From assembly GCA_947168565.1 (NCBI GenBank), contig CAMVMM010000014.1, forward strand, positions 1 to 61,185: a DNA stretch of 61,185 bases, read 5' to 3'. The notes below the pieces were generated by a model that searched no databases, had not been told where the DNA came from, and worked only from the letters and a program-made list of their open reading frames with translations. A program made the position numbers and the translations under genes. This stretch comes from an uncultured Clostridia bacterium. GTDB lineage: Bacteria > Bacillota > Clostridia > Christensenellales > CAG-138. Each line of letters begins with the position of its first letter. Position 1 is the first letter of the stretch. This document shows positions 17,907 to 26,844 of this stretch, in pieces.

Positions 17907-18686
17907 TTATTGGATATTGTCGCTTTTCGCAGTGCGAAAAACAGGAGTGTTTCGGCTTGATATTATTATTTCCACGCCCTCCGTATTCGCCTTGAGGTAT
18001 TCAGCAAGCGGGCGCAGCACGGGGTTTTCGGTTTCGTAATGTCCGGCGGTGATCACGGCAAGCCCCATCACGCCGGCTTCTATCGCCTGGGAGTGCTTGC
18101 ATTCGCCCGTAACGTAGCAATCCGCGCCGTAAGCTTTTGCAAGGGCGCAGTCCCCTCCACCGGAGCCGCCCATCACGGCAACGCGGCGCACAAGGCGGTT
18201 TTCACCGCTGATATGGGCAACGGCGCCAAGCTTTTTTTCCACAAGGCGGGCAAAATCGTCCAGCTCCACAGGCTCGGCAAGCTCGCCCACGCGCATGATG
18301 TTTTCCGGGGGAACGGCATAGGCGTTTTCAATGCCGAGAAGCCGGCAAAGCTCAGTGTTCACGCCGCCCTCCGCCGCGTCAAGATTGGTATGCGCGGCAA
18401 AAAGAGCTATGCCGGAGCGAATAAGCTTATACACTGCTGCGGAGGCGGGATCGTTCGGTAGAATGCGCTTGAGCGCGTTGAAAATAAGCGGATGATGCGT
18501 CAGCACAAGGTCGCACTCAAGCTCGGCGGCCTCGTCCGCAACGGCGCAGGTGCAGTCCAGCGCCACAAGCACGCGGCGCACCTCGCTTTTTTCGGCGCCT
18601 ATAAGCAGCCCGCAGTTATCAAAGCCCAGCGCCGTTTCGGGCGGGGCAAGCCTGTTCATAACGGCTGTAAAATCAGCAAGCTTCAT
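17907..18686 (-). CDS. Nif3-like dinuclear metal-centre protein (YqfO family)
   Basis: 259 aa short-form NIF3/DUF34 protein. Metal ligands are visible in LVLTHHPLIF, FAAHTNLDAAEGGVN and the late GHYETE motif. The family forms hexameric rings with a bimetal site. It is annotated as GTP cyclohydrolase 1 type 2, but its physiological function is unsettled. The trmK-nif3 pairing is the same as yqfN-yqfO in Bacillus subtilis. It is followed closely by the zinc-ribbon gene, so a three-gene unit is likely. Confidence 0.92.
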   Translation of the reverse strand: MKLADFTAVMNRLAPPETALGFDNCGLLIGAEKSEVRRVLVALDCTCAVADEAAELECDLVLTHHPLIFNALKRILPNDPASAAVYKLIRSGIALFAAHTNLDAAEGGVNTELCRLLGIENAYAVPPENIMRVGELAEPVELDDFARLVEKKLGAVAHISGENRLVRRVAVMGGSGGGDCALAKAYGADCYVTGECKHSQAIEAGVMGLAVITAGHYETENPVLRPLAEYLKANTEGVEIIISSRNTPVFRTAKSDNIQ

Positions 18687-18724
18687 TCCTTCCTCCGTTG
18701 ATCACGGCGCATTCTGCCGCGTTG

Positions 18725-18766
18725 CCGTGCCGCAATGCCGCAATGCCGCAATGCCGCAATGCAGCG
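18725..18766. repeat. Eight-base tandem repeat upstream of nif3
   Basis: Four units of TGCCGCAA (period eight) preceded and followed by degenerate copies, in the gap between trmK and nif3. Eight bases is not a coding period. It may vary in length between strains. Confidence 0.8.
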
Positions 18767-18782
18767 ATGCAAAGCGCCGCAG

Positions 18783-19550
18783 CTATTGCCGCTCGTTTAA
18801 AAAATAATCTATAAGCCGCCTTGTGTTTTCAATTTCGCAAACAAGGGCCCTCGGCGGCTCGCCTGCGGAGCTTGAGCGCTCAAGCTTCTTTTCCATTATG
18901 CCAAGGTAGCGCTCCATCATCGCAAACTGTGTGGGATCGCGCCTTTGGATCGGCGCCGCTCCGAACTGATACCAGCCCTCGGGCATGAATGAGGGCGGCG
19001 GCCCGGCGCGCTCGGGGTCGTACTTCGCGGCGATAAGCTGATAGTATCTTCCCGCGTCCAGGCAAACGGCTTCATCGAGTATGCGGTAGCCGCTTTTATA
19101 CAGATATTCCCTCAGCTCCGCTTCGCCGCGCATAGGCTGCATCACGATCCGCTCAAGCCCTTGGGCAACCGCCTTTCCGCCCTCGAGTATCGCGGCAATA
19201 AGCTCACCGCCCATGCCGAGCAGCGCGGCTGCGTCCGCATCAAGCCCGGAATAGCCGTCGAACCCGCCGCAGCAGCGGAAGGTGAAGCGATCCTCTAAGC
19301 CGAGCGAAGAAGCAAGCGCGCGCGCTTTGTCAAGGGAGGGGGCGCTGACGTCCGAGGCTATGACCCTTTGGCAAAGCCCCAGCCTCAATGCCTGCGCGGA
19401 AAACTTGCCGTGGTCGCAGCCTATATCCGCAAGCACCCTCACCCTGCCCAAAAGCGTGAGTGCGCAGCAAAGCCTGGGCCGCAGCTCGCCTTCGCGCCTT
19501 TTTGGCGGCATTTGATCGGAATGGTTCATATTACAGTCTGTCGCCGTCAT
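18783..19550 (-). CDS. trmK: tRNA (adenine22-N1)-methyltransferase
   Basis: SAM-dependent methyltransferase of the D-loop of tRNA. Motif I is VRVLADIGCDHGKFS; the later IVMQPMRGEAELREYLYKSG is characteristic of TrmK (YqfN). It is followed by nif3 as in Bacillus. The true start is uncertain: the first ATG, at 19550, directly abuts the T-run of an upstream terminator and lacks a ribosome site. ATGs at 19529 or 19511 are better placed for the enzyme core but also have weak sites. Confidence 0.88.
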   Translation of the reverse strand: MTATDCNMNHSDQMPPKRREGELRPRLCCALTLLGRVRVLADIGCDHGKFSAQALRLGLCQRVIASDVSAPSLDKARALASSLGLEDRFTFRCCGGFDGYSGLDADAAALLGMGGELIAAILEGGKAVAQGLERIVMQPMRGEAELREYLYKSGYRILDEAVCLDAGRYYQLIAAKYDPERAGPPPSFMPEGWYQFGAAPIQRRDPTQFAMMERYLGIMEKKLERSSSAGEPPRALVCEIENTRRLIDYFLNERQ

Positions 19551-19592
19551 AAAAAGCGGGATCCAATCCCAACTGTGGACATGGATCCCGCT
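19551..19592 (-). terminator. Terminator after the CD1247-type gene
   Basis: On the minus strand a perfect 10 bp stem AGCGGGATCC / GGATCCCGCT is followed by TTTTT, which runs straight into the first possible ATG of trmK. It separates the pepP-efp unit from trmK-nif3. Confidence 0.82.
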
Positions 19593-19635
19593 CGCAGCCT
19601 AAAAAACTTTAAAACACTTTTATACCGAAGAAAAA

Positions 19636-20064
19636 TCAGTTCTTTTTCTTCTCGTCGTGCTCGCCGAAAATGGGCTTATTGCACTTGGGGCATTTCAAAA
19701 GCTCGTCAAGCTCGATCTCGGTGCCGCAGGCATCGCAAACAATGCGCGATTCGCAGTCACATTCACAGTCGCACTTATCGCAATCGGTATCGCAATCGCG
19801 GCAGTCCCTGTCGTCATCATCGTCGTCGTCATCGTCATCGTCGTCGTCGAAAAGGACCTCGTCGTAAACGTCCATGGTTTCAAAAATCTCCTCGATATCG
19901 TCGTTCATGGAGTCGATCTCGTCGGTATTTTCGTCCACGGCGTCCGCAATGTCGCCGATGCAGTCGATAATGGCCTTAAGAAGCTTGGAATTCATGTCGC
20001 CATTGGCGCCAAGCTGCATTCCGTCCGCAAGGCCGCGGAGATATTCGGCTTTTTCTCTAAGCAT
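19636..20064 (-). CDS. CD1247-type protein with poly-Asp run and Cys-rich zinc ribbon
   Basis: 142 aa. The N-terminal helix (MLREKAEYLRGLADGMQLG, then LLKAIIDCIGDIADAVDENT) matches the small clostridial CD1247 N-terminal domain family. Next come 13 consecutive Asp, a Cys/Asp stretch (DCRDCDTDCDKCDCECDCES) and a C4 ribbon (CDACG...CPKCNK). The run of alternating Cys and acidic residues suggests metal binding beyond the ribbon. It is 16 bases downstream of efp and ends at a terminator. Function unknown. Confidence 0.8.
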   Translation of the reverse strand: MLREKAEYLRGLADGMQLGANGDMNSKLLKAIIDCIGDIADAVDENTDEIDSMNDDIEEIFETMDVYDEVLFDDDDDDDDDDDDDRDCRDCDTDCDKCDCECDCESRIVCDACGTEIELDELLKCPKCNKPIFGEHDEKKKN

Positions 20065-20080
20065 ATCTGCCTCCGGTTTC

Positions 20081-20638
20081 TCAGCAGCGGGACATATACT
20101 CGCCGGTGCGGGTGTCGATACGGATGCGGTCGCCCTCGTTCACAAACAGGGGCACATTCACCTGATAGCCGGTCTCCACCTTCGCGGGCTTGGTGGCGCC
20201 GGTCGCGGTGTCGCCCGCGAAGCCGGGCTCGGTCTCGGTCACGGTCAGCTCAACGAAGTTGGGAGCCGCAACGGAGAAGGCGTTGCCCTTGAAGAAGCGG
20301 ATGGTAACGTTGGAATTTTCAACGATGAAATCAATGGCGTCCTCCACCTGGCCGTGGTTGAGAGCAAGCTGCTCGTAGGACTCGTTGTCCATAAAGTAGT
20401 AAAGATCGCCGTCGTTGTAAAGGTACTGCATCTCGCGGGTCTCGATATGCGCGGTGGGGTACTTGTCCGTGGGGGAGAATGTCCTCTCAAGAACCGCGCC
20501 GGTCATAACGTTTTTCAGCTTGGTGCGAACGAACGCCGCGCCCTTGCCGGGCTTAACGTGCTGGAAATCGGCGATGGACCAAACCTGGCCGTCGATCTCA
20601 ACGGTGATGCCCTTTCTGAAATCGCCTGCTAAAATCAT
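20081..20638 (-). CDS. efp: Translation elongation factor P
   Basis: Relieves ribosome stalling at polyproline. 185 aa with the KOW-like domain I and the exposed loop [11 protein letters not shown], whose lysine near position 32 is the modified residue in other bacteria. OB domains II and III follow, ending in the family motif [17 protein letters not shown]. The pepP-efp order matches yqhT-efp in Bacillus subtilis. No EpmA/YmfI-type modifying enzyme is in the window. Confidence 0.97.
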   Translation of the reverse strand: MILAGDFRKGITVEIDGQVWSIADFQHVKPGKGAAFVRTKLKNVMTGAVLERTFSPTDKYPTAHIETREMQYLYNDGDLYYFMDNESYEQLALNHGQVEDAIDFIVENSNVTIRFFKGNAFSVAAPNFVELTVTETEPGFAGDTATGATKPAKVETGYQVNVPLFVNEGDRIRIDTRTGEYMSRC

Positions 20639-20695
20639 AGTAAAACCTCCATGGTATGATTATTGAATTTAGTGATGAATAATGCTGCTCCCGTA

Positions 20696-21763
20696 TTACA
20701 GGATGATAAGATCCTTGGTGGTGGAGCAAAGGTTGATGAAGCCGGTTTCGGTAAGCACGCAGCAATCCTCTATGCGCACGCCGCCAAGGCCCTCTATATA
20801 GATGCCGGGCTCAACGGTGATGGTGGAGCCGGGAACAAGAAGCTCCTGCGAGCGGGAGTTCGCGTAGGGGTTTTCGTGCACCTCAAGGCCGAAGCCGTGG
20901 CCGAGGCTGTGGCCGAACTTATCGCCATAGCCGCGCTCGGTGATATAGTCGCGCGCGCAAAGGTCGAGCTCGGAGCCCGTCATATTGGGGCGCAGTATGC
21001 TCAGGCACTTGAGCTGCGCCTCAAGCACGATGTTGTAGATCTTGAGCATCTCGGGATCGGGCTGACCAAAGGCGATGGTGCGGGTCATATCGGAGCAGTA
21101 GCCGCCCACGCGGGAGCCGAAGTCGATAACCACCATGTCGCCATTTTGGATCCTGCGCTGACCGGGATAGGCGTGCGGCAGAGCGCCGTTGGGGCCGGAG
21201 CCCACGATGGTGTCGAATGAATTCTCATCCGCGCCGAATTTGCGCATGAGATAGTCCAGCTCGTTGCGAAGCTCTATCTCGGTCATGCCCACCTTGGCGC
21301 GCTTTAAAAGCTCCGCAAAGCCCGCGTCCGCGCAGTTCTGCGCCTTCTGCATAAGCTCGATCTCGTGCGCGTCCTTAACGATGCGGCAGCTTGAGATCTC
21401 ATCGCTTGCGGGCACAAGCTCAAAGGGGAGCGCTTCGTAGCCCTTGAATTCGGAAACGGTCATCGCGCGGTCCTCAAACGCAACGCGCTTTGCGCCGAAC
21501 TCGTTCAGCACGGCTTCCACGTCCGCCGGGGTGATGCCGCGGTTGACCTGACGCACCTGGCAAATGCCTGCGCATTGCTGATTCGCCTGAATGGTGTACC
21601 TGAAATCGGTGAGCAGCACGCGGCCGGCTTCGGTGAGGATAACAACGCCGTTGCTTCCGGTGAAGCCGGAGAAATACCTGCGGTTGATGGGGGAGGTTAT
21701 CACTACCGCGTCGATATTCATTTCTGCAAGCTTTTTAAGAAGCTTATCACATCTTGCCTTCAT
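20696..21763 (-). CDS. Xaa-Pro aminopeptidase, M24 family
   Basis: 355 aa metallopeptidase releasing N-terminal residues before proline. The creatinase N-domain occupies ~1-130. The pita-bread domain carries the ligands in IDFGSRVGGYCSDMTRT, GHSLGHGFGLEVHENP and the late TVEPGIYIEGLGGVRIED. Equivalent to YqhT/PepP next to efp in Bacillus. AAGGAAAG upstream supports the start. It probably heads the pepP-efp-CD1247 unit. Confidence 0.94.
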   Translation of the reverse strand: MKARCDKLLKKLAEMNIDAVVITSPINRRYFSGFTGSNGVVILTEAGRVLLTDFRYTIQANQQCAGICQVRQVNRGITPADVEAVLNEFGAKRVAFEDRAMTVSEFKGYEALPFELVPASDEISSCRIVKDAHEIELMQKAQNCADAGFAELLKRAKVGMTEIELRNELDYLMRKFGADENSFDTIVGSGPNGALPHAYPGQRRIQNGDMVVIDFGSRVGGYCSDMTRTIAFGQPDPEMLKIYNIVLEAQLKCLSILRPNMTGSELDLCARDYITERGYGDKFGHSLGHGFGLEVHENPYANSRSQELLVPGSTITVEPGIYIEGLGGVRIEDCCVLTETGFINLCSTTKDLIIL

Positions 21764-21977
21764 AGTTCTTTCCTTTCATGCGGCGCGTGGATGCCGCAGT
21801 ATTTATTTCGGAACGGGCGGCAGGGGCGCAAAAACGCGCACATAACGCCCGCATGGAAACATATCCTGTGTATTTTACCATTTTTACGGACGATAAACAA
21901 GATACATTTCCAAAAAAAGGGATACAACTTATTAAAAAAAACAAAAAAACAGATATATTTTGCACGCAAAAGGAAAT

Positions 21978-22000
21978 GCCGCAGGTTTAAACCCTGCGGC
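21978..22000 (-). terminator. Terminator after the orphan P-loop gene
   Basis: Stem GCCGCAGG / CCTGCGGC with a loop of seven bases. On the minus strand it is followed by ATTTCCTTTT. It lies 11 bases after the gene stop. Confidence 0.75.
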
Positions 22001-22010
22001 GGACGGTCCG

Positions 22011-22418
22011 TCAGATGATAAAGGGCCTTAAAAATTCGGGCGGCTCCTCCTCGGAGCTGATGCTTATCACAAGGTTGATATTCATTCTGTCCGAAAATTC
22101 CGCAAGAAAGGAAAACATCAGCGAAAGGCTTTCGATGGGATGCTTCACTATCTTCATGAAGCTGTTTATATACACGGCCTGAAGATCGAAATCGGACGCG
22201 GCGATGCCGGAAAGAAAGCCCGAAAACATCTTGGGGCCGTCGATTATAAACTCGCCGGCGTTGATGTAGCGGATATTCCGATCCAGCATATACATTCTGT
22301 CGTCATCATAATCGATGAATACGGAATTCTCGCCCTTTTGCTCATGCGCCTCGTTTGCCATGGTGATCAGGCGGCGGGATTTTCCCGAGCCCTTGCTGCC
22401 GAAAAGTATGCTTATCAC
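22011..22418 (-). CDS. Small orphan P-loop NTPase-like protein
   Basis: 135 aa beginning MISILFGSKGSGKSRRLI, a Walker A motif right at the N-terminus. A hydrophobic LVISIS strand near the end follows an acidic region. It resembles a minimal P-loop ATPase of the type sometimes labelled PilT-like, but no Walker B or partner gene is clear. The GTG start at 22418 has AGGAGG six bases upstream. It stands alone and has its own terminator. Function unknown. Confidence 0.75.
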   Translation of the reverse strand: MISILFGSKGSGKSRRLITMANEAHEQKGENSVFIDYDDDRMYMLDRNIRYINAGEFIIDGPKMFSGFLSGIAASDFDLQAVYINSFMKIVKHPIESLSLMFSFLAEFSDRMNINLVISISSEEEPPEFLRPFII

Positions 22419-22655
22419 GGTGCGCCTCCTACTGTTTGATGGTTAGATTATATCATATCAAAGCGGCGCATACAATGGCAAAAATGGATTATAATAATTT
22501 TAACGCAAAAAAACCGCGCAAAAAACCGCGTTTAAGGGATGAAAAACGGCAAAAAAACAGGCAAACGGCCATGATAACGCGGCGCCTAGGGGCGGGCGCC
22601 GGAAGTGCGGCAAACCGAAAAATGATAATATACTTTTGCGGAACGAAAAAAGGGG

Positions 22656-22684
22656 TTGATTTTTCCGCCTCGGGGTAGTATAAT
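22656..22684 (+). promoter_or_regulatory. Promoter of tRNA-Asn
   Basis: TTGATT, 17-base spacer, TATAAT; the tRNA begins 30 bases downstream. Confidence 0.8.
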
Positions 22685-22714
22685 GAATAGCGTTCCGAGG
22701 AACGAAAAGAATAT

Positions 22715-22790
22715 TCCTCCTTAGCTCAGTCGGTAGAGCATGCGGCTGTTAACCGCAGTGTCGTTGGTTCGAGTCCAACAGGGGGAGCCA
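22715..22790 (+). tRNA. tRNA-Asn (GUU)
   Basis: 76 nt cloverleaf with encoded CCA. Acceptor TCCTCCT pairs with AGGGGGA. The D-arm is GCTC...GAGC, the anticodon arm TGCGG-CTGTTAA-CCGCA with GTT at 22748-22750, and the T-arm GTTGG-TTCGAGT-CCAAC. Single-gene unit with its own promoter and terminator. Confidence 0.98.
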
Positions 22791-22792
22791 TC

Positions 22793-22824
22793 AAAAGCAG
22801 TGGTTTTTCAAATCACTGCTTTTT
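22793..22824 (+). terminator. Terminator of tRNA-Asn
   Basis: AAAAGCAGTG pairs with CACTGCTTTT over 10 bases around an 11-base loop, ending in a T-run. Confidence 0.88.
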
Positions 22825-22920
22825 GAATATTGTTCGCCCTGTCGGGCAAAGCTGCTGCATTGGCAAATGCCGCTTGCTTCGCAAGCGATGTGCGCCTTCG
22901 CTGCTCACGCCCGCGTTCAC

Positions 22921-22949
22921 TTGTTTTTTACGCTCCCGTATGATATAAT
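22921..22949 (+). promoter_or_regulatory. Promoter of the Nudix gene
   Basis: TTGTTT, 17-base spacer, TATAAT. The -10 region CCGTATGATATAAT is identical to that before recX at 34080-34093. Confidence 0.72.
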
Positions 22950-23048
22950 GCCCCTGCGCGCGCTTCTCGTTATATAGACCGAGGAAAGCTTGAAAAACGC
23001 AAAAAACTTTAGAAAAGGCAGAAAAAAGCATAGGAGTGAAAGAGCATT

Positions 23049-23540
23049 ATGGATTACATAAAACGGATCCGCGGGGCCGTGGGGCACGATAAAATAATTC
23101 TGAACAGCTCGGGCGCTGTGGTGGTAAAGGACGGGAAGATCCTTCTTCAGCGCCGCGCGGACAACGGCAAATGGGGCCTGACCGGCGGCATAGTGGAGCT
23201 GAACGAAACCTTTGCCGAGGCTGCCGTGCGCGAGGTGCGCGAGGAAACCGGGCTTGAGATAAAACTGGAAGCTTTTTTGGGGATCTTCCATAACCACGAT
23301 ATGATATGGGCAAACGGCGACAGGGCGCACGTGATAAGCGCATATTTTATCGCATCCCCGCTTGGCGGCGAGCCGAGGCTCGACGATGAATCGCTGGAGC
23401 TGCGCTATTTTGCTCAGGATGAGCTGCCGGAGCTTTTCGCGGAGGATCACCGCGCCGCCGTGAAGGCGTTTTTTGAAGGGCAAAGGCTGCCGCTTTTGAA
23501 TGAGAATCCCGTGAAGGCGCAGCAAACCGAAGCGGAATAG
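23049..23540 (+). CDS. Nudix hydrolase
   Basis: 163 aa pyrophosphohydrolase acting on nucleoside diphosphate-linked substrates. The complete Nudix box starts at GGIVELNETFAEAAVREV and ends REETGLE, fitting G-x5-E-x7-REUxEExGU. NSSGAVVVKDGKILLQRRADNG is the usual first strand pair. Substrate cannot be told from sequence; MutT-like or ADP-ribose-type are possible. Monocistronic, with its own promoter, convergent with metK. Confidence 0.92.
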   Translation: MDYIKRIRGAVGHDKIILNSSGAVVVKDGKILLQRRADNGKWGLTGGIVELNETFAEAAVREVREETGLEIKLEAFLGIFHNHDMIWANGDRAHVISAYFIASPLGGEPRLDDESLELRYFAQDELPELFAEDHRAAVKAFFEGQRLPLLNENPVKAQQTEAE

Positions 23541-23589
23541 TATTCGGAATACACAACGCAAAATATAAACAAGAAGCATTATAAGGAAA

Positions 23590-23625
23590 AAAACGGAGGC
23601 AGCCTTTACGGTCGGCCTCCGTTTT
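23590..23625. terminator. Bidirectional terminator between Nudix gene and metK
   Basis: Perfect 11 bp stem AAAACGGAGGC / GCCTCCGTTTT, with A- and T-runs on the two sides, serves both convergent genes. Confidence 0.85.
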
Positions 23626-23658
23626 CACAGAGCGAATGTTATCGGGGTAAAAACGAGC

Positions 23659-24837
23659 TTATTTCACAAACTCCAGATCTATCCTCTCCCACGGAAAATC
23701 GCAGTCCTCGCGGCCGAAATGACCGTAGGCGGCGGTTTTGGCGTAGATGGGTCGGCGCAGCCCGAGGTGGCGGATTATCGCGGCGGGGCGGAAATCGAAG
23801 CTTCTTGAGAGCATGGCTTCAAGCTCGCTGTCCGGCATGATGCCGGTGCCGAAGGTGTCCACCCGCAGGGAAACCGGCCTTGCCACGCCGATAGCGTAGG
23901 CAAGCTGGATCTCGCAGCGCCTGGCGTACCCCTGTGCAACGATATTCTTTGCGGCATAGCGCGCGGCGTAAGCGGCGGACCTATCGACCTTGGTGGGGTC
24001 CTTTCCGGAGAAGCTGCCGCCGCCGTGACGGCCGTAGCCGCCGTAGGTATCCACTATTATCTTTCTGCCGGTGAGCCCCGAATCGCCCTGCGGGCCGCCG
24101 ATAACGAACCTGCCGGTGGGGTTCACGAAGATATTCGTTTTTTCGTCCATAAGCTCGGCGGGGATCACCGCCTTTATCACCTTTTCGGTGATCTCGGCGC
24201 GAAGCGCCTCCATATCCACCTCGGGATCGTGCTGAGTGGAGATAACCACCGCGTCCACGCGAACGGGGCGGTTGCCTGAATCGTATTCCACCGTGACCTG
24301 GCTCTTGCCGTCGGGGCGGAGATTTGAAACGATGCCGCTCTTTCGGACCTCGGTGAGGCGCTTGGTGAGCCTGTGCGCAAGGCTGATGGGCATGGGCATG
24401 AGCTCCGGCGTTTCATCGCAGGCAAAGCCAAACATCATGCCCTGATCGCCCGCACCTATATCCAGCGCGTCGCCAGTTTCGCCCATTTTGGCTTCAAGGC
24501 TGCGGTCAACGCCCATGGCTATGTCCGGCGACTGGCTGTTCAGCGCGCTGATAACCGCAAGCGCCGCGCCGTCAAAGCCGTATTCGGGCCTGTCGTAGCC
24601 GATATCGAGCACCACGTCGCGCACGAGGCGGGGAATGTCGATATAGCAGTTCGTGGTCACCTCGCCCATCACCATCACCATGCCGGTGGTTGCGCAGCAT
24701 TCGCAGGCAACGCGGGAGTCGGGGTCGTTTCTGAGCATTTCGTCAAGCACGGTGTCCGCGATCTTGTCGCAAACCTTGTCCGGATGCCCCTCCGTTACGG
24801 ATTCGGAGGTAAAAAGTCGTCTTTGTTCTTTTATCAT
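23659..24837 (-). CDS. metK: S-adenosylmethionine synthase
   Basis: Makes SAM from methionine and ATP. 392 aa with the N-terminal [19 protein letters not shown], the [12 protein letters not shown] hexapeptide region and [19 protein letters not shown] of the C-terminal part, all canonical. Preceded on the minus strand by TTCAAG-17-TATAAT about 60 bases before the start. No SAM riboswitch fits in the short leader, and the ribosome site is weak. Confidence 0.98.
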   Translation of the reverse strand: MIKEQRRLFTSESVTEGHPDKVCDKIADTVLDEMLRNDPDSRVACECCATTGMVMVMGEVTTNCYIDIPRLVRDVVLDIGYDRPEYGFDGAALAVISALNSQSPDIAMGVDRSLEAKMGETGDALDIGAGDQGMMFGFACDETPELMPMPISLAHRLTKRLTEVRKSGIVSNLRPDGKSQVTVEYDSGNRPVRVDAVVISTQHDPEVDMEALRAEITEKVIKAVIPAELMDEKTNIFVNPTGRFVIGGPQGDSGLTGRKIIVDTYGGYGRHGGGSFSGKDPTKVDRSAAYAARYAAKNIVAQGYARRCEIQLAYAIGVARPVSLRVDTFGTGIMPDSELEAMLSRSFDFRPAAIIRHLGLRRPIYAKTAAYGHFGREDCDFPWERIDLEFVK

Positions 24838-24907
24838 AGTATTTACCGATTCTTTCGATGGATTTCTTTATTATATGTATACGCGTTAAGCGCTTGAATG
24901 AAGCTGT

Positions 24908-25915
24908 TCAGCTCTCCCGAACCGAGTCCTCGCCGGAAACAATGCCGTGTCCGTGACGATACAAAAGCCGGTTGTCCAGCGCCCACTGCCTGTCGGAAAA
25001 GCCGCCGATCTGAACCGCGCCCAGCACGTCAAACATTTCATAAAGCTTGGCGTCCAGCGAGTCCACGGTGGAAACGATCTCCGCCTCGGGAAACATGGGG
25101 GGCTTGGGCGAGCCGAATTCCGGCACGCCGTGGTGGGAAAGCAGGATATGCTCAAGCAGCATCGCCTTTTCGTTTGGAATGCCAAGCTCCACAGCCGCGC
25201 TTTCGATCATGTTCACGCCCATGGTGATGTGTCCAAGAAGCTGACCCTCCACGGAGTACGCGGTGGCAAGCCCCAACGGGCCGACCTCAAGCTCGGTGGT
25301 TTTGGCGATGTCGTGCAGTATCACGCCGGCATACACAAGGTCGCTTGAAAGCTCCGGATAGATGGCGGAATACACCTCCACCATTTTTTTAGCCACGCTC
25401 AGCATGGTGTGGGTGTGGAAGGCAAGGCCGCCCTTGTGCGCGTGATGCAGCCGGAGCGCGGCGGGGTATTTTATTATGCGCTCTCTGTTTGCTCCAAGCA
25501 TATACCGGGTAAGCCGCGCTATGTCCTCATCCGAAAAGGTGTGGGTAAAATCATAAAGCTCCTTGTAAAGCAGCTCGCCGTTTATGGGCGGCTCGGCAAC
25601 TATGGCGGAAAGATCCACGTTGTCGCTGTCCGTCATCTTGCGGATGCGGTCTATCTTAAGCTGCTCCTGATCGCGGTAGATATTCACCGTGCCGCGAATT
25701 TTGATTATCTCGCCCGCGGAATAGGTGCCGTGAACGGCGCTTTGATAATCCCAAAGCTTGGCGTTTATCTCGCCCTCCGCGTCCGCCACGGTGAAATCAA
25801 GATACTCCGCGCCCTTCACGTTCAGCTTGAGCTGAACGCTTTTAACTATGCAGAAGCCCTCGACCTGATTCGCCGCGCTGTTTATAACGTTTGATAAAAG
25901 CTTCATTCTTCCCAT
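24908..25915 (-). CDS. yhaM: 3'-5' exoribonuclease YhaM family (OB fold + HD domain)
   Basis: 335 aa. The N-terminal ~110 residues are an OB fold (EGFCIVKSVQLKLNVKGAEY, then LWDYQSAVHGTYSAGEIIKI). The HD phosphohydrolase domain has HHAHKGGLAFHTHTML, the HD pair in GVILHDIAKTTEL and LLEHILLSHHG. In Bacillus the homologue degrades RNA and ssDNA 3'-5' with Mn2+. Length and order match. It is followed by metK and preceded by a lipoprotein gene on the same strand. Confidence 0.93.
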   Translation of the reverse strand: MGRMKLLSNVINSAANQVEGFCIVKSVQLKLNVKGAEYLDFTVADAEGEINAKLWDYQSAVHGTYSAGEIIKIRGTVNIYRDQEQLKIDRIRKMTDSDNVDLSAIVAEPPINGELLYKELYDFTHTFSDEDIARLTRYMLGANRERIIKYPAALRLHHAHKGGLAFHTHTMLSVAKKMVEVYSAIYPELSSDLVYAGVILHDIAKTTELEVGPLGLATAYSVEGQLLGHITMGVNMIESAAVELGIPNEKAMLLEHILLSHHGVPEFGSPKPPMFPEAEIVSTVDSLDAKLYEMFDVLGAVQIGGFSDRQWALDNRLLYRHGHGIVSGEDSVRES

Positions 25916-25963
25916 GATGCACCTCTTGAAACTGCGGTTTTTCGCCCGAACGCAGGGGAGTTA

Positions 25964-26551
25964 TTATTTTTCGTCGAATCTTGAGCAGGTGATAACGCGC
26001 ACGTTGTCGCCGCTTAATTTAACGATAAGCTCAAGCTTCGCCTTTCCGCCGTCCGCGCAGTCGACCTCAACGGTGACGGCTCTGTTCTCGTTCTCCGCAG
26101 GCTCGTTTGAAAGAATTACGGAGCTCGTTACGGCAGGGGAGTTCGGCCTGATGATGTAGCTGCCGTCCGCAAAATCAAAATTCGCGTCGAAAAGATTCCT
26201 GCGCACGTGCATAAGGGTCTCAACGCCGAAATACGCTTTGATCCGCGCTGCCGCGTCCGCCTCGCTCACGCGAGCATAGCCGTCGCCGGCGGCCTCAAGC
26301 TCGGCATTGTAGAGGTAATACACGAATTTTTCCATATCCGTGATAGTGAGCGCGTTTTCGGAATTGTAATTTTTACCGCTCTCGATGAAGGCCTCGCATA
26401 TCGCGAGAATATTCCTGCTCTGAATCTCGGTAAGGCCGCTCACTTCGGGCTTTTTATTATCGTCCTTGCCGCAGCCGGCGGCGAAAACGGAGGCAAAAGC
26501 AAGCGCCGCGCAAAGCAGTGCCGAGGAAACTCGTTTTAAAAAAGATCTCAT
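25964..26551 (-). CDS. Lipoprotein of unknown function
   Basis: About 195 aa. The N-terminus is a signal peptide with lipobox FAAGC, followed by a charged region and a domain of helices and strands without recognised motifs (RVSEADAAARIKAYFGVETL, LVKLSGDNVRVITC). I prefer the ATG at 26551, with AAAGAG 10 bases upstream, over 26560. It lies 49 bases upstream of yhaM. Probably a surface-anchored protein; role unknown. Confidence 0.75.
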   Translation of the reverse strand: MRSFLKRVSSALLCAALAFASVFAAGCGKDDNKKPEVSGLTEIQSRNILAICEAFIESGKNYNSENALTITDMEKFVYYLYNAELEAAGDGYARVSEADAAARIKAYFGVETLMHVRRNLFDANFDFADGSYIIRPNSPAVTSSVILSNEPAENENRAVTVEVDCADGGKAKLELIVKLSGDNVRVITCSRFDEK

Positions 26552-26780
26552 GTATACCATTCTCTTTCGGTGGATTCTGCAGCGGAGGGCGGGGGAGTCA
26601 GCTCAAAGCGCACTCCGCTATCATATTATTGTATCATAGCGGGCAATGCAAAAGCAAGAGCGCGCGGAGGCTTTTTTTCGCAATTTCGGAATATCTTTTT
26701 TCGCTTTTGGGCTTTCGTTTTCATAGCCCGGAAAAAGAAGGCGTTTCCGAATAAGGATTTGTTAATAAAATCGCAAAACA

Positions 26781-26804
26781 AAAAACCCGCCGAAGCGGGC
26801 TTTG
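26781..26804 (-). terminator. Terminator of the STAS operon
   Basis: On the minus strand CCCGC-TTCG-GCGGG is followed by TTTTTTGTTTTG, a short stem with UUCG loop and strong T-run. Confidence 0.85.
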
Positions 26805-26844
26805 GTTCGGGATGAAGCGGGGTGCTTCGCCGCACCGCGGGGCT

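Noticed and set aside
24838-24907. SAM riboswitch upstream of metK
   Set aside because: The gap is only 70 bases and shows no SAM-I core; a plain promoter fits.
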